From positions 1-64,000 of the forward strand of contig NZ_JPMY01000028.1 of NCBI RefSeq assembly GCF_000761545.1: a stretch of DNA of 64,000 bases, in the 5' to 3' direction. A program made the translations under genes and the position numbers. A model generated the notes under the pieces. The model was given only the letters and a program-made list of their open reading frames with translations, ran no database searches and was not told where the DNA came from. Positions 35,016 to 43,919 of this stretch are shown here, one piece after another (positions within the stretch are counted from its first letter, which is position 1; each line of letters begins with the position of its first letter). The stretch is from Pseudomonas sp. ML96 (GTDB lineage Bacteria > Pseudomonadota > Gammaproteobacteria > Pseudomonadales > Pseudomonadaceae).

Positions 35016-36472
35016 ACCAGTTTGAACACGTCTTCGAAGCGGTTCAGCGCCTCGTCGATGATCTCGTCGCTGTCGGCGGCGCTGGTGTACATGCGGCTGC
35101 CGGCCAGGGTTACGAGGCCGTGGGCCATGTAGGCGGCGCCCATCTCTTCCATCATGTGCTTGCGTGGGTTGACCTCGCGCAGCAGCTGGATCGGGTTGCG
35201 CACGTTGAGCAGCAGCACGCCGGAGGTTTGCAGGTGCACCACCGAGCCCTGGTTGTAGACCACATAAGGCAGGCCCAGACGCTCGATGATCTGGCCGAGG
35301 CCAGCGGTCAGGCGGTCACCGGCGCGGCCGGCGATGGCAGGGGCGTTGCGTCGCTCGATCTCCAGCAGGCTGTGGTAGCCGGCCACGCAGGACAGTGGGT
35401 TGGCGGTCAGGGTGCCGCCGACGAAGGCGCGCTTGGTCTGCTTGCCGCCGATGCCGCCGGCCAGCAGCATCATTACTTCGCGCCGGCCGCCGATGCCGCC
35501 GGCCATGGGGTAGCCGCCGGTCAGGCACTTGCCGAAGATGGTCAAGTCAGGCCGCACGTTGAAGTAGCCCTGGGCGCCGGACAGGCCGACGCGGAAGCCA
35601 CTGACCACTTCGTCGAAGATCAGCAGCGCGCCGAACTCGTCGCACAGCTTGCGCAGGTTGGCGTTGAACTCGCGGTGTGCCGGGCGAGTGCCGCTCTCCG
35701 GGCCGAGCGGCTCGACGATGATCGCCGCGGTGCCGCCGCGCAGGCGGTTGATCTGCAGGCGTCGGCGAATGGCAGCCAGGTCGTTGGGGAAGCTCTCCTG
35801 GGTGTGCGAGGTGGCGCCGCGCGGAATGCCGATGGCCTCGCGCCGGCCGGTGCCGGGGATGCGCATGCCGTACACCAGCTGGTCGCTCCAGCCGTGGTAG
35901 GCGCCGCCGATCTTGATCACCCATTTCTTGCCGGTGTAGGCGCGGGCCAGGCGGATGGCGCCCATCACCGACTCGGTGCCGGAGGAGAGCATGCGGAACA
36001 TCTCCACCGACGGCACCATGCGGCACACCAGTTCGGCCAGCTTGACCTCGTACTCGTGCAGCAGGCCGGTGACCGGGCCGCAGTCGCGCAGGGTCTCGAT
36101 GATCTTCTCCTGCACCACCGCATCGTTGCTGCCGAGCAGGGTCGGGCCGCCGGCCTGGAGGAAGTCGATGTAGCGGTTGCCGTCGACGTCCTCCAGGTGC
36201 GCGCCCTGGGCACTCTTCATCGCCAGCGGGAAGGGGTAGTTGAACGCCAGGTTGTGCTGCACGCCGCCGGGGATCACCGTGGCGGCCTGCTCGGCCAGGT
36301 GCTTGGAGCCCTGGCACTGCTGCTCGAAGTAGCCGAGCACCTTGTCCATGTGCTCGCGGCGGATCGGCCGGATCGGCTGTTTGATCAGCGTCTTCAGACG
36401 CGCGTCGATGGCATCGGTGTCCGGCCAGTGGCTGATGCCGGAGGTGCTGGTCAGTTCGGTGGAGGCGTTCAT
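35012..36472 (-). CDS. Class III aminotransferase (glutamate-1-semialdehyde aminomutase-like)
   Basis: ATG 36472 behind AGAGG gives 486 residues. PLP-site motifs are GTESVMGAIRLAR, D287 in LLIFDEVVSGFR and the Schiff-base lysine K315 in TIFGKCLTGGYPMAGGIGG, close to HemL-type enzymes. It is unlikely to be the haem-pathway HemL, because of the long N-terminus and the sugar-kinase neighbours. It probably moves an amino group to or from an aldehyde or ketone made by the upstream aldolase. It lies 146 bases after the aldolase gene on the minus strand. Confidence 0.88.
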   Translation of the reverse strand: MNASTELTSTSGISHWPDTDAIDARLKTLIKQPIRPIRREHMDKVLGYFEQQCQGSKHLAEQAATVIPGGVQHNLAFNYPFPLAMKSAQGAHLEDVDGNRYIDFLQAGGPTLLGSNDAVVQEKIIETLRDCGPVTGLLHEYEVKLAELVCRMVPSVEMFRMLSSGTESVMGAIRLARAYTGKKWVIKIGGAYHGWSDQLVYGMRIPGTGRREAIGIPRGATSHTQESFPNDLAAIRRRLQINRLRGGTAAIIVEPLGPESGTRPAHREFNANLRKLCDEFGALLIFDEVVSGFRVGLSGAQGYFNVRPDLTIFGKCLTGGYPMAGGIGGRREVMMLLAGGIGGKQTKRAFVGGTLTANPLSCVAGYHSLLEIERRNAPAIAGRAGDRLTAGLGQIIERLGLPYVVYNQGSVVHLQTSGVLLLNVRNPIQLLREVNPRKHMMEEMGAAYMAHGLVTLAGSRMYTSAADSDEIIDEALNRFEDVFKLV

Positions 36473-36618
36473 GGCTGATCCTCTTCTTTGGCAGGCGGTT
36501 GAAACTACCTGCGTGGTCTGGCCGTCGTTAAAACCGGCCTCAAAAATGCTCATTTACAGCGCGTAAACTGCGCTTTTTTCGGCCGCTTTTGCCTAGGCCA
36601 GCCTGCCTCGCCTACGTT

Positions 36619-37248
36619 TCAACCGTCTGCCAGGAATTCGAGCGTCTGTCGGTGCAGGCGGTTATCGGGTTGCGCAGCCAGGGCGCGGCGGAACCAGGCG
36701 ATGGCTTCCTGCTCCAGCAGGCGCACCACGGCGCAGGCATCTTCCAGGGTCGCGCCGAGGCAGACGGCGCCGTGGTTACGCATCAGGTAGGCATTGAGAT
36801 CGGCGCGGATGCGCTTGCCGACGTTGGCGGCCAGCCAACTGGTGCCGGAGGGCGCGTAGGCGCACATCGGCACCTCGGCGCCGATCAGCCGGCGCGCCTC
36901 CGCGCCGTGCATCGGTAGTGGCTGGTCGAGCAGGGTGAAGGCGCTGGCCACCGGCTGGTGGGTGTGCACGCTGGCCATGCAGTCCGGCCGCGCCTGCAGT
37001 GCGCGGGCATGCAGGCCGCTTTCCACCGAGGGTTTGCCGGTGCCGGAGATCTGCTCGAGGCTGTCCAGGCGCAGTACGCAGATATCGTCCGCGCTCATCG
37101 CGTAGTAGTCGCTGGCCGAGGGCGTGACGGCGAAGCGCTCGGCGTCGATGCGCAGCGCCAGGTTGCCACCGACGCCGGCCAGGTAGCCCTGATCGGCCAG
37201 GGCCACGGCGGTACGCACCACCGCCTCGCGGGCTTGGCGCTCGTTCAT
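36619..37248 (-). CDS. Class II aldolase, intact active site
   Basis: The 209-residue product starts MNERQAREAVVRTAVALAD and keeps all fuculose-1-phosphate-aldolase-type residues: E77 (GKPSVESGLH), H95 and H97 (SVHTHQP) and H159 (RNHGAV), spaced almost as in E. coli FucA (E73, H92, H94, H155). It should split a phosphorylated ketose-like sugar to a three-carbon fragment and an aldehyde. It overlaps the kinase stop by four bases (ATGA). The substrate is unknown. Confidence 0.9.
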   Translation of the reverse strand: MNERQAREAVVRTAVALADQGYLAGVGGNLALRIDAERFAVTPSASDYYAMSADDICVLRLDSLEQISGTGKPSVESGLHARALQARPDCMASVHTHQPVASAFTLLDQPLPMHGAEARRLIGAEVPMCAYAPSGTSWLAANVGKRIRADLNAYLMRNHGAVCLGATLEDACAVVRLLEQEAIAWFRRALAAQPDNRLHRQTLEFLADG

Positions 37249-38825
37249 CGTTGGCCTCCATGGAGCTTGGCGTAGAAGGGCGCCAGCGCCTTGTGCGCGG
37301 CGCGGAAGGTGGCGTAGCTGTCGGCGTAGCGCTGGCGATGCACGGCCTGCGGCTCGAAGCGGCGGCGGATGGCGACCCGCTCGGGGATGTCGGAAAACTT
37401 CATGGCGCCGATGCCGACTGCGGCGAGGAAGGCTGCGCCGCGGGCGTTGGCCTGGATCGGTTGCTCGGGCTGCAGCACGCTGATGTCCAGGGCGTCGGCG
37501 AAGATCTGGCTCCATACATCGGACTGACCGCCGCCGCCGACCAGGGTGATGCTGTCCGGCCGGGTGCCGAGGAAGCTGCGCACCGACTCCATCATCCAGC
37601 GGGTATTGAGCGCCACGCCTTCGAGGAAGGCGCGCACCATGTCTTCGCGGGCGTGCTCCAGGGTCAGGTTGAGCAGGCCGGCGCGCAGGTTGCTGTCGTC
37701 CACCGGGGTGCGCTCGCCCATCAGCCAGGGCAGGTAGAGCAGGCCGCGGGCACCGGCCGGTACGCCGGCGGCGATCTCGTCGAGGATGCGGTAGACGTCC
37801 GGGCCGGCCTCGTTCTGCAGCAGCGCATCCTTGGCGTAGAGGATGCGGTCGCGCAGGAAGCTGAGGTTGGCGCCGGCGGCGGACTGCATGGCCATCATCA
37901 GGTAGCGGTCGGGCAGGGCGCAGGGCACGGCAGCGAGCTGGCGGCGCACGTCGGTCTTCTTGCGCGGCACATGGGCGCCGATCCACGACGAGGTGCCGAC
38001 GTACAGGTGCAGGGCGTTGTCCGCCACCGCACCGGAGCCCAGCGCGGCGGCGGTGTTGTCCACTGCGCCGGCCACCACCGGCAGGTTGGCCGGCAGGCCG
38101 AGCTTCTCCGCCACGGCCGGGCGCAGGGTGCCGAGGATATCGCTGCAACGCACCAGCTCCGGCAGTTGCTCGCGGTTCAGCCCGGCCAGGCGCAGCAGGC
38201 CGTCGTCGTAGCGGATATTGGCCGGGTCACGGTTGTCGGTGGCCCAGGTGGTCAGCGCCGAATCCACGGTGGCGGCGGTACGCCCGGTCAGGCGCAGGTT
38301 CATGAAGTCGAGGACGTTGAGGAACTTGGCGGTGCGCGCGTACAGCTCGGGCATCTCGTCGCGGATGAAGGCGATGTGGCCGAACGGGTCCTTGCCGGAC
38401 AGCGCCGGCGCACCGCCGGTGAGGCGCAGCCAGCGCCACAGCTTGAGCGGGTCGTAGCCGGCTACGCGCGGCAGGGCGCCGCCGACCTGGCGCTGCACGG
38501 CAGCCTGGCCGCGCATGTCCAGGTACAGCAGGGCACGGGCCAGCGGCTGGCCATCGTGGTCCACCGGCACGGTGGCCTCGCCCTGGCAGGAGCAGGCGAT
38601 GGCGACGATGTTCGAACGGTTGATCTCGGGGCGCCGCAGCACCTCGGCGGCGCTGTCCTCGAAGGCGCGCCACCAGTCTTCCGGGCACTGCTCGACGCCG
38701 GAGCCGGGCAGCAAGTGGTTGCTCACGGCACGGAAGGCGAAGGCGCGCACCCGGCCATCCAGGCCGACCAGTGCGGTCTTGCAGCCGGAGCTGCCGAGGT
38801 CCACGGCCAGTACCAGCTCAGTCAC
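37245..38825 (-). CDS. FGGY carbohydrate kinase
   Basis: A GTG start at 38825 with GAGG upstream gives 526 residues; the longer in-frame start would run into the TetR operator. The ATP-binding motif DLGSSGCKTAL (9-19) and the catalytic aspartate D256 (AGAVDNTAAALG) are those of FGGY kinases, nearest in type to xylulokinase. It phosphorylates a sugar or polyol and is the first gene of the minus-strand cluster, so its product probably feeds the aldolase. Confidence 0.9.
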   Translation of the reverse strand: MTELVLAVDLGSSGCKTALVGLDGRVRAFAFRAVSNHLLPGSGVEQCPEDWWRAFEDSAAEVLRRPEINRSNIVAIACSCQGEATVPVDHDGQPLARALLYLDMRGQAAVQRQVGGALPRVAGYDPLKLWRWLRLTGGAPALSGKDPFGHIAFIRDEMPELYARTAKFLNVLDFMNLRLTGRTAATVDSALTTWATDNRDPANIRYDDGLLRLAGLNREQLPELVRCSDILGTLRPAVAEKLGLPANLPVVAGAVDNTAAALGSGAVADNALHLYVGTSSWIGAHVPRKKTDVRRQLAAVPCALPDRYLMMAMQSAAGANLSFLRDRILYAKDALLQNEAGPDVYRILDEIAAGVPAGARGLLYLPWLMGERTPVDDSNLRAGLLNLTLEHAREDMVRAFLEGVALNTRWMMESVRSFLGTRPDSITLVGGGGQSDVWSQIFADALDISVLQPEQPIQANARGAAFLAAVGIGAMKFSDIPERVAIRRRFEPQAVHRQRYADSYATFRAAHKALAPFYAKLHGGQR

Positions 38826-38876
38826 GTTTTTCGCCTCGTTTGCATCGGCCTCTTCCCATTCTCCGAGAGTCGCGCT

Positions 38877-38901
38877 AAAACATAAGCATTGCTCATGTTT
38901 T
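38877..38901. promoter_or_regulatory. 25-bp palindromic operator between kinase and TetR genes
   Basis: The arms AAAACATAAGCA (38877-38888) and TGCTCATGTTTT (38890-38901) are inverted copies with a single mismatch around the central T. It lies in the 86-base divergent region, 10 bases before the TetR GTG, and is the probable TetR site controlling both directions. Confidence 0.72.
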
Positions 38902-38911
38902 CGAGAATGCT

Positions 38912-39583
38912 GTGGCCAACAAAAACTTGTCAAGCACCCCCGAAGCGAAACCTCGCACCCCGCGCGCTCCCAAGCAGGAGCGTAGCCAGGCGCGCTTCGA
39001 GTCGATCCTCAAGGTCGCCCTCGAGCTGATCGCGGCGCGTGGCTACGAGGCGGTGTCGATGCGCGAAATCGCTCGCGAGGCGGGCATGCCGATCGCCTCG
39101 CTGTACCTGTATTTCCCGACCAAGCTGGCGATCGTCCAGGAGGTTTGGCAGCGCTACACCAGCAGCGTTAGCGAGCGTCTGCAGGCGGACCTGCAGCTGA
39201 TCATCGACCCTGAGGGCGGTGGTGATGCTGGCCTGCTGATCGAGCGCCTGATCGACCTGATGGTGGAGATCCAGGTCAGCCATCCTGGCTTCGTCGAGGT
39301 GTGGGGTTGCGTGGCCGCGGCGCCGGAGCTGCGCGAGCTGAATCAGGCCGACACCCTGGCCACCGCCAGCATGGTCGCCATGGCGATTCGCAGCGCGCAT
39401 CCGCATGTCGATCCGGAGCAGGCCGAGGGTCTGGCGCTGGTGCTGTGCGAGGGCGGCAGCTCGGTGACCAAGCTGGCCCTGACCCTGCCGGCCGAGCAGC
39501 GCCAGCAGCGGGTGCAGCAGCTCAAACGCACCCTGCAGTTCATCTACAACAGCAGCCTCGAGGCCTTCGCCCGACAGGTGTAG
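38912..39583 (+). CDS. TetR-family repressor
   Basis: A GTG start at 38912 gives 223 residues. After a basic tail, the helix-turn-helix lies at about residues 28-75 (ILKVALELIAARGYEAVSM; AREAGMPIASLYLYFPTK), and the rest is the helical ligand domain. It is divergent from the FGGY kinase with a palindrome between them, so it most likely represses the kinase-aldolase-aminotransferase set and perhaps itself. Confidence 0.9.
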   Translation: MANKNLSSTPEAKPRTPRAPKQERSQARFESILKVALELIAARGYEAVSMREIAREAGMPIASLYLYFPTKLAIVQEVWQRYTSSVSERLQADLQLIIDPEGGGDAGLLIERLIDLMVEIQVSHPGFVEVWGCVAAAPELRELNQADTLATASMVAMAIRSAHPHVDPEQAEGLALVLCEGGSSVTKLALTLPAEQRQQRVQQLKRTLQFIYNSSLEAFARQV

Positions 39584-39724
39584 TGGGGCTGCGCAGAGGG
39601 TTGCGCGGTACCTGTGTGGAAATGTTTCAAGGGCCTTTTCGGCGTCTTTTTTTGTCCGCCTTGGCCCCATGGAGGTTTTAGCAAGTCAGCTAGTTTCGCC
39701 ACATCACCGCTAGGGGACAGCAGC

Positions 39725-41539
39725 ATGTCGCATAACAAGAGCAAGATAGCGCTGGCAGTTGGATTAGGTATCTGGGGGATGCAGGCCCAGGCGTTCGAGA
39801 TCGACACCGGGCCGAATGTCACTACGTCGCTGGAGAGTGTCGCCGAGTTCACCTCGGTGTATCGCACCAGTTCGCCCGAGCGCATCGAGCAGGGTGGGCA
39901 GAACGTCTTCATCAACAACAACGACGGCAGCGAGTACTACGACACCGGCTTTGTCTCCAACGAGTTCAAGCTGACTTCGGAGCTGCACGTGCGTACCGAA
40001 CAGGACGGCCTGTTCGTCCGCGGTACCGCCTGGTACGACACCCAGATCATGGATCACGATCCCACGGGTGACGGCTTCGCGACGCACAACACCGACAGCG
40101 ACGAGCGCTATCCCTCCGACCTGGAGAACCGCGCCGGCCATCGCGCGCGGCTGCTCGATGCCTACCTCTATACCAACCGTTATGTCGGCGAAATGCCTTA
40201 CAGCCTGCGTCTGGGGCGGCAGGTGATCAACTGGGGCGAGGGCATCTTCTATGCCGACGGCCTCAACGTGATCAACCCGGTGGACATCGGTCGCGTGGTG
40301 TTGCCCAACGCCAGCCTCAAGGATGCGCTGCTGCCGACCAACATGATTTCCGGCCAGCTCGGCCTGACCGATGCGCTCAACGTCGAGGCGTTCTATGGCC
40401 TGGAGTGGAAGGGCCATGAGCTGATTCCGACCGGCGCCTTCCTCAATAACCAGGACTACTTCGGCAAGGGCAGTAACGGCGTGCTGGCCGATCTGCGCAA
40501 TGACCTGGCTATGTTGGGGATACCCGACATGCTGGTGCCCGGGCTTAACGGCGAAGACGGCATCGTCGCCGGTGCCCGTTACGGCCGTGAGCATGACGCC
40601 CGCGACGACGGTCAGTTCGGTGTGGCTCTGCGTTACCTGGCCGAGGACTGGAACAACACCGAGTTCAGCCTCTACTACCTCAACTACCACAGCAAGGTGC
40701 CCTTCCTGCGGGTACAGAAGGGCGAATCCTTTGCCTGTAGTGGTGGTGGTACCGGTGGTCGTTTCACCGATCTCTGTGGACTGGCAAATCTGACTCTCGA
40801 CCCAGCTCTGTTCGGGTTGACCGATGGCCTGGCTCTGCTCGACAGCACTTATTACGACTTCATCTATCCCGAAGACATCCGTCTGTTCGGCCTGAGCGTG
40901 TCCGGCACTGTGGGCGACACCAGCGTCGCTGGCGAGCTGACCTACCGGCCCAATGCGCCACTGGAGCCGGCGATGACCTATGAGCTGGAGCAGATGGCCA
41001 ATGCCGCGCTGGGGGCAGGTGGCGCCAGTGGCGGCAGTATCGACCTGGGTGTGTTCGGAGATGGCTCGGCCAACGACCCGCGCCGCTACATTGACCTGTA
41101 CAAGCGCGACGAGCTGTTCACCGGCTCGCTGTCCATCATCCACACCTTCGGCCCCACGGGCGGGCTGGATGACCTGATGCTGCTGGCCGAGGCCGCCTTC
41201 AACTACATCCCCGGCAGCCTGCTGGATACGCCCAACTACGCGTACCTGGACTCCTTCGCCTGGGGTTACACGGTGAACCTCTCCGGCCTGATCCAGGACG
41301 TGAAGCCCAACTTCGACCTGATGCCTGGCATCACCTTCCGCCAGGACGTGTCCGGCACCTCGCCGGCGCTCAACGAGAACTTCATCCAGGGGCGCAAGTC
41401 CGCCACCCTCGAGCTGGGTGCCAAGTACGGCCAGAAGCTGGCCGGCAAGCTGGCGTACACCTCGTTCTGGGGCGCGCGCAAGGACAACGCGCTGATCGAC
41501 CGCGACCACGTCGCCCTCAACGTCTCCTACTCCTTCTGA
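39725..41539 (+). CDS. DUF1302 outer-membrane protein
   Basis: ATG 39725 with AGGGGA upstream gives 604 residues with a signal peptide (cut near AQA-FEID, residue 21). The sequence is rich in alternating strands with Gly/Asn/Asp turns and ends in an aromatic residue (NVSYSF), fitting a beta-barrel. It matches the DUF1302 family that is regularly encoded with DUF1329; no biochemical role is firmly known. It starts 141 bases after the TetR gene and is followed by DUF1329 after 15 bases. Confidence 0.82.
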   Translation: MSHNKSKIALAVGLGIWGMQAQAFEIDTGPNVTTSLESVAEFTSVYRTSSPERIEQGGQNVFINNNDGSEYYDTGFVSNEFKLTSELHVRTEQDGLFVRGTAWYDTQIMDHDPTGDGFATHNTDSDERYPSDLENRAGHRARLLDAYLYTNRYVGEMPYSLRLGRQVINWGEGIFYADGLNVINPVDIGRVVLPNASLKDALLPTNMISGQLGLTDALNVEAFYGLEWKGHELIPTGAFLNNQDYFGKGSNGVLADLRNDLAMLGIPDMLVPGLNGEDGIVAGARYGREHDARDDGQFGVALRYLAEDWNNTEFSLYYLNYHSKVPFLRVQKGESFACSGGGTGGRFTDLCGLANLTLDPALFGLTDGLALLDSTYYDFIYPEDIRLFGLSVSGTVGDTSVAGELTYRPNAPLEPAMTYELEQMANAALGAGGASGGSIDLGVFGDGSANDPRRYIDLYKRDELFTGSLSIIHTFGPTGGLDDLMLLAEAAFNYIPGSLLDTPNYAYLDSFAWGYTVNLSGLIQDVKPNFDLMPGITFRQDVSGTSPALNENFIQGRKSATLELGAKYGQKLAGKLAYTSFWGARKDNALIDRDHVALNVSYSF

Positions 41540-41554
41540 CGGCGGAATATCACC

Positions 41555-42913
41555 ATGATCAGAACAGCTTTGTGTGCCTCTTCCGTCCTGCTCTCCCTCG
41601 GTCTGCTGCTGCCGCTGGCGGCCCAGGCCAAGGTGAGTGCCGAGCAGGCGGCGCAGCTCGGAACCAGCCTGACGGCCTTCGGCGCCGAGCGTCAGGGCGA
41701 TGCCGCCAAGGGCATCCCTGATGCGGGTACTGGCCTGCAGGCGCCGGCCGGTTACAGCCCGGGTGGCTTCCATGTCGACCCCTTCGCCGGCGAGCAGCCG
41801 CTGCGTGTCATCGATGCGCAGAACATGGCGGCCGATGACGGCAACCTCAGTCCCGGGGTGAAGGCGCTGCTCAAGGCCTACCCGCAGAGCTTCAAGGTGC
41901 CGGTGTATCCCAGCCATCGCAGCTTCGCCGCGCCCAGCGACATCGCTGCCAACACTCGCCGTAATGCCGAGCAGGCGACCCTGGCCGAGGGCGGCAACGG
42001 GCTCAAGGACGCCTATGCCGGCATTCCCTTCCCGATCCCGGCGGATGGCCGCGAGGCGATCTGGAACCACATCGCCCGCTGGCAGGGTCGCTACATCGAC
42101 GAGGTGTCGGTGACCGCCCAGGTCACCACCAGCGGCAGCTATTCCATCCTGCGCGAGCGCATCCAGCTGCTCTCCAACTACTACAACCCGAAGAAGAACG
42201 CCGGCAGCCTGGACAACATGCTGTATTCCTTCGCCAGCGAACTGCTGCCGCCATCGCGCGACGTCGGCCGGGCGCTGCTGGTGCACGAGACCATCGACCA
42301 GGTCGCCGAGCCGCGCTCGGCGTGGATCTACAACCCCGGCCAGCGCCGCGTGCGCCGCGCGCCGACCCTGGCCTACGACACGCCGATCGACGGCATCTAC
42401 GCCGACGACACCGACATGTACAACGGCGCCACCGACCGCTACGACTGGAAGCTGGTCGGCAAGCAGAGCCTACTGGTGCCCTACCACAACTATGCGATGG
42501 AGAAACCGGGGCTGAAGGTCGACGAGCTGGTCAAGCCCGGCCATCTCAACAGCGACCTGAGCCGCTGGGAAATGCACCGCGTGTGGGTGGTCGAGGCGAC
42601 CCTGCGTCCGGGCCAGCGCCACGTGCATGCCAAGCGCCGCTTCTACCTGGACGAGGACAGCTGGTACGCCCTGATGGTGGAGAACTACGACGCCCGCGGC
42701 GAGCTGTGGCACGTCAACCTGGCCTTCAGCAAGAACGCCTACGAGGTGCCCAGCATCACCCCGGTGAACCTGGTCTACCACGACCTGATCGCCCGCACCT
42801 ACACGGTGATCGGCTTGCGCAACAACGAGAAGGCGCCGCGCCAGTTCCTCCTCACGCCGCCGCCGGAGAACTACTTCACCCCGGCCAGCCTGCGCCGCAA
42901 GGGCACCCAGTAG
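41555..42913 (+). CDS. DUF1329 exported protein
   Basis: The 452-residue product has a signal peptide (MIRTALCASSVLLSLGLLLPLAAQA), then a domain with IWNHIARWQGRYID, AWIYNPGQRRVRRAPTLAYD and LDEDSWYALMVENYDARGEL. DUF1329 proteins have a lipid-handling fold like LolA/LolB as far as I recall. Together with DUF1302 it may form an envelope transport pair for a lipophilic compound (inference). A terminator follows. Confidence 0.82.
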   Translation: MIRTALCASSVLLSLGLLLPLAAQAKVSAEQAAQLGTSLTAFGAERQGDAAKGIPDAGTGLQAPAGYSPGGFHVDPFAGEQPLRVIDAQNMAADDGNLSPGVKALLKAYPQSFKVPVYPSHRSFAAPSDIAANTRRNAEQATLAEGGNGLKDAYAGIPFPIPADGREAIWNHIARWQGRYIDEVSVTAQVTTSGSYSILRERIQLLSNYYNPKKNAGSLDNMLYSFASELLPPSRDVGRALLVHETIDQVAEPRSAWIYNPGQRRVRRAPTLAYDTPIDGIYADDTDMYNGATDRYDWKLVGKQSLLVPYHNYAMEKPGLKVDELVKPGHLNSDLSRWEMHRVWVVEATLRPGQRHVHAKRRFYLDEDSWYALMVENYDARGELWHVNLAFSKNAYEVPSITPVNLVYHDLIARTYTVIGLRNNEKAPRQFLLTPPPENYFTPASLRRKGTQ

Positions 42914-42963
42914 GCCAAGCGGTAGTGACGTACCGCCCTGAAACCCGCAAAATGGCCCTTTCG

Positions 42964-42987
42964 CCCCGGATTCGTCCGGGGTTTTCG
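42964..42987 (+). terminator. Terminator after DUF1329
   Basis: CCCCGGA (42964-42970) pairs with TCCGGGG (42975-42981) around a TTCG loop, followed by TTTTCG. Confidence 0.85.
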
Positions 42988-43016
42988 TCGGGTCAGTCGG
43001 GGCTCTTTCTTAAGAT

Positions 43017-43901
43017 ATGCGAATGCGCTTGTTACTGCTGGGAGGGGGCAATGCCCTGGGCCAGGCGCTGGTGCGCCAGGGTGCCGAGGAAGACATCGGC
43101 TTCCTTGCGCCACGTCCGCCGGAAGGTGGCTGGGACCGCGCGAGCCTGACCCAGCTGCTCGACGAGACCCGCCCGGATGCAGTGATCAACCTCGCCTACT
43201 ACTTCGACTGGTTCCAGGCCGAGGGCTTCGACGCGGCGCGTTTCGCCGTGCAGGAGCGCGCCATGGAGCGCCTCGCCGAGCTCTGCCAGCACCACAACAT
43301 CGTCCTGCTGCAGCCCTCCAGCTACCGGGTGTTCGACGGCTCGCGCGCCACCGCCTACAGCGAGAAGGACGAGCCCGTGCCGCTGGGTCTGCGTGGCCAG
43401 GCCCTGCTGCGTATCGAACAATGCGTGCGCGCTACCTGCCCGCGGCATGTGCTGCTGCGCTTCGGCTGGCTGCTCGACGACAGTGCCGAGGGCCTGCTCG
43501 GGCGCTTCTTGCGCCGCGCCGAGCACGGTGAGGAACTGCTGATGGCCGATGACCGGCGCGGTAACCCGACGCCGGTCGATGACGCCGCGCGGGTGATCCT
43601 CGCGGTGCTCAAGCAGCTGGATTGCCAGAGCCCGCTGTGGGGCGTCTATCACTACGGCGGCCACGAGGCCACCACGCCGCTGGCCCTGGGCCAGGCGCTG
43701 ATCGGCGAGGCGCGTGGCCTGCAGCCGCTCAAGGTGCACGAGGTCGGTGCCCAGGCTCACGCCGCGCGCGCCGATGCCGCCGAGGAGCCGCAGCACGCGG
43801 TGCTGGCCTGCAAGAAGATCCTGCACACCTTCGGCATCAAGCCGCGGGCCTGGCGCGCCAGCCTGCCGGCCCTGCTGGGCCGCTACTATCGTCACGTCTG
43901 A
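43017..43901 (+). CDS. RmlD-like sugar-nucleotide reductase/epimerase
   Basis: The 294-residue product has an N-terminal Rossmann fold with a weak nucleotide motif (LLLLGGGNALGQALVRQ), INLAYYFDWFQAEGF and PSSYRVFDGSRATAYSEKDEP, similar to dTDP-4-dehydrorhamnose reductase homologues. The catalytic YxxxK is not clear, so activity is uncertain. It lies 18 bases before the GalE-like gene, an order recalled from PA4069-PA4068. No good ribosome site is seen. Confidence 0.72.
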   Translation: MRMRLLLLGGGNALGQALVRQGAEEDIGFLAPRPPEGGWDRASLTQLLDETRPDAVINLAYYFDWFQAEGFDAARFAVQERAMERLAELCQHHNIVLLQPSSYRVFDGSRATAYSEKDEPVPLGLRGQALLRIEQCVRATCPRHVLLRFGWLLDDSAEGLLGRFLRRAEHGEELLMADDRRGNPTPVDDAARVILAVLKQLDCQSPLWGVYHYGGHEATTPLALGQALIGEARGLQPLKVHEVGAQAHAARADAAEEPQHAVLACKKILHTFGIKPRAWRASLPALLGRYYRHV

Positions 43902-43919
43902 TTCGTTTTCGAGAACCCC

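Noticed and set aside
36619..38148. Long open frame of 509 codons running through aldolase and kinase genes
   Set aside because: Its first part lies within the kinase gene in another frame and has low-complexity Arg/Pro/Ala content typical of GC-rich shadow frames; only the aldolase part from 37248 is real.
39764..42286. 840-codon open frame opposite DUF1302-DUF1329
   Set aside because: Shadow; both plus-strand genes have signal peptides, ribosome sites and a terminator.
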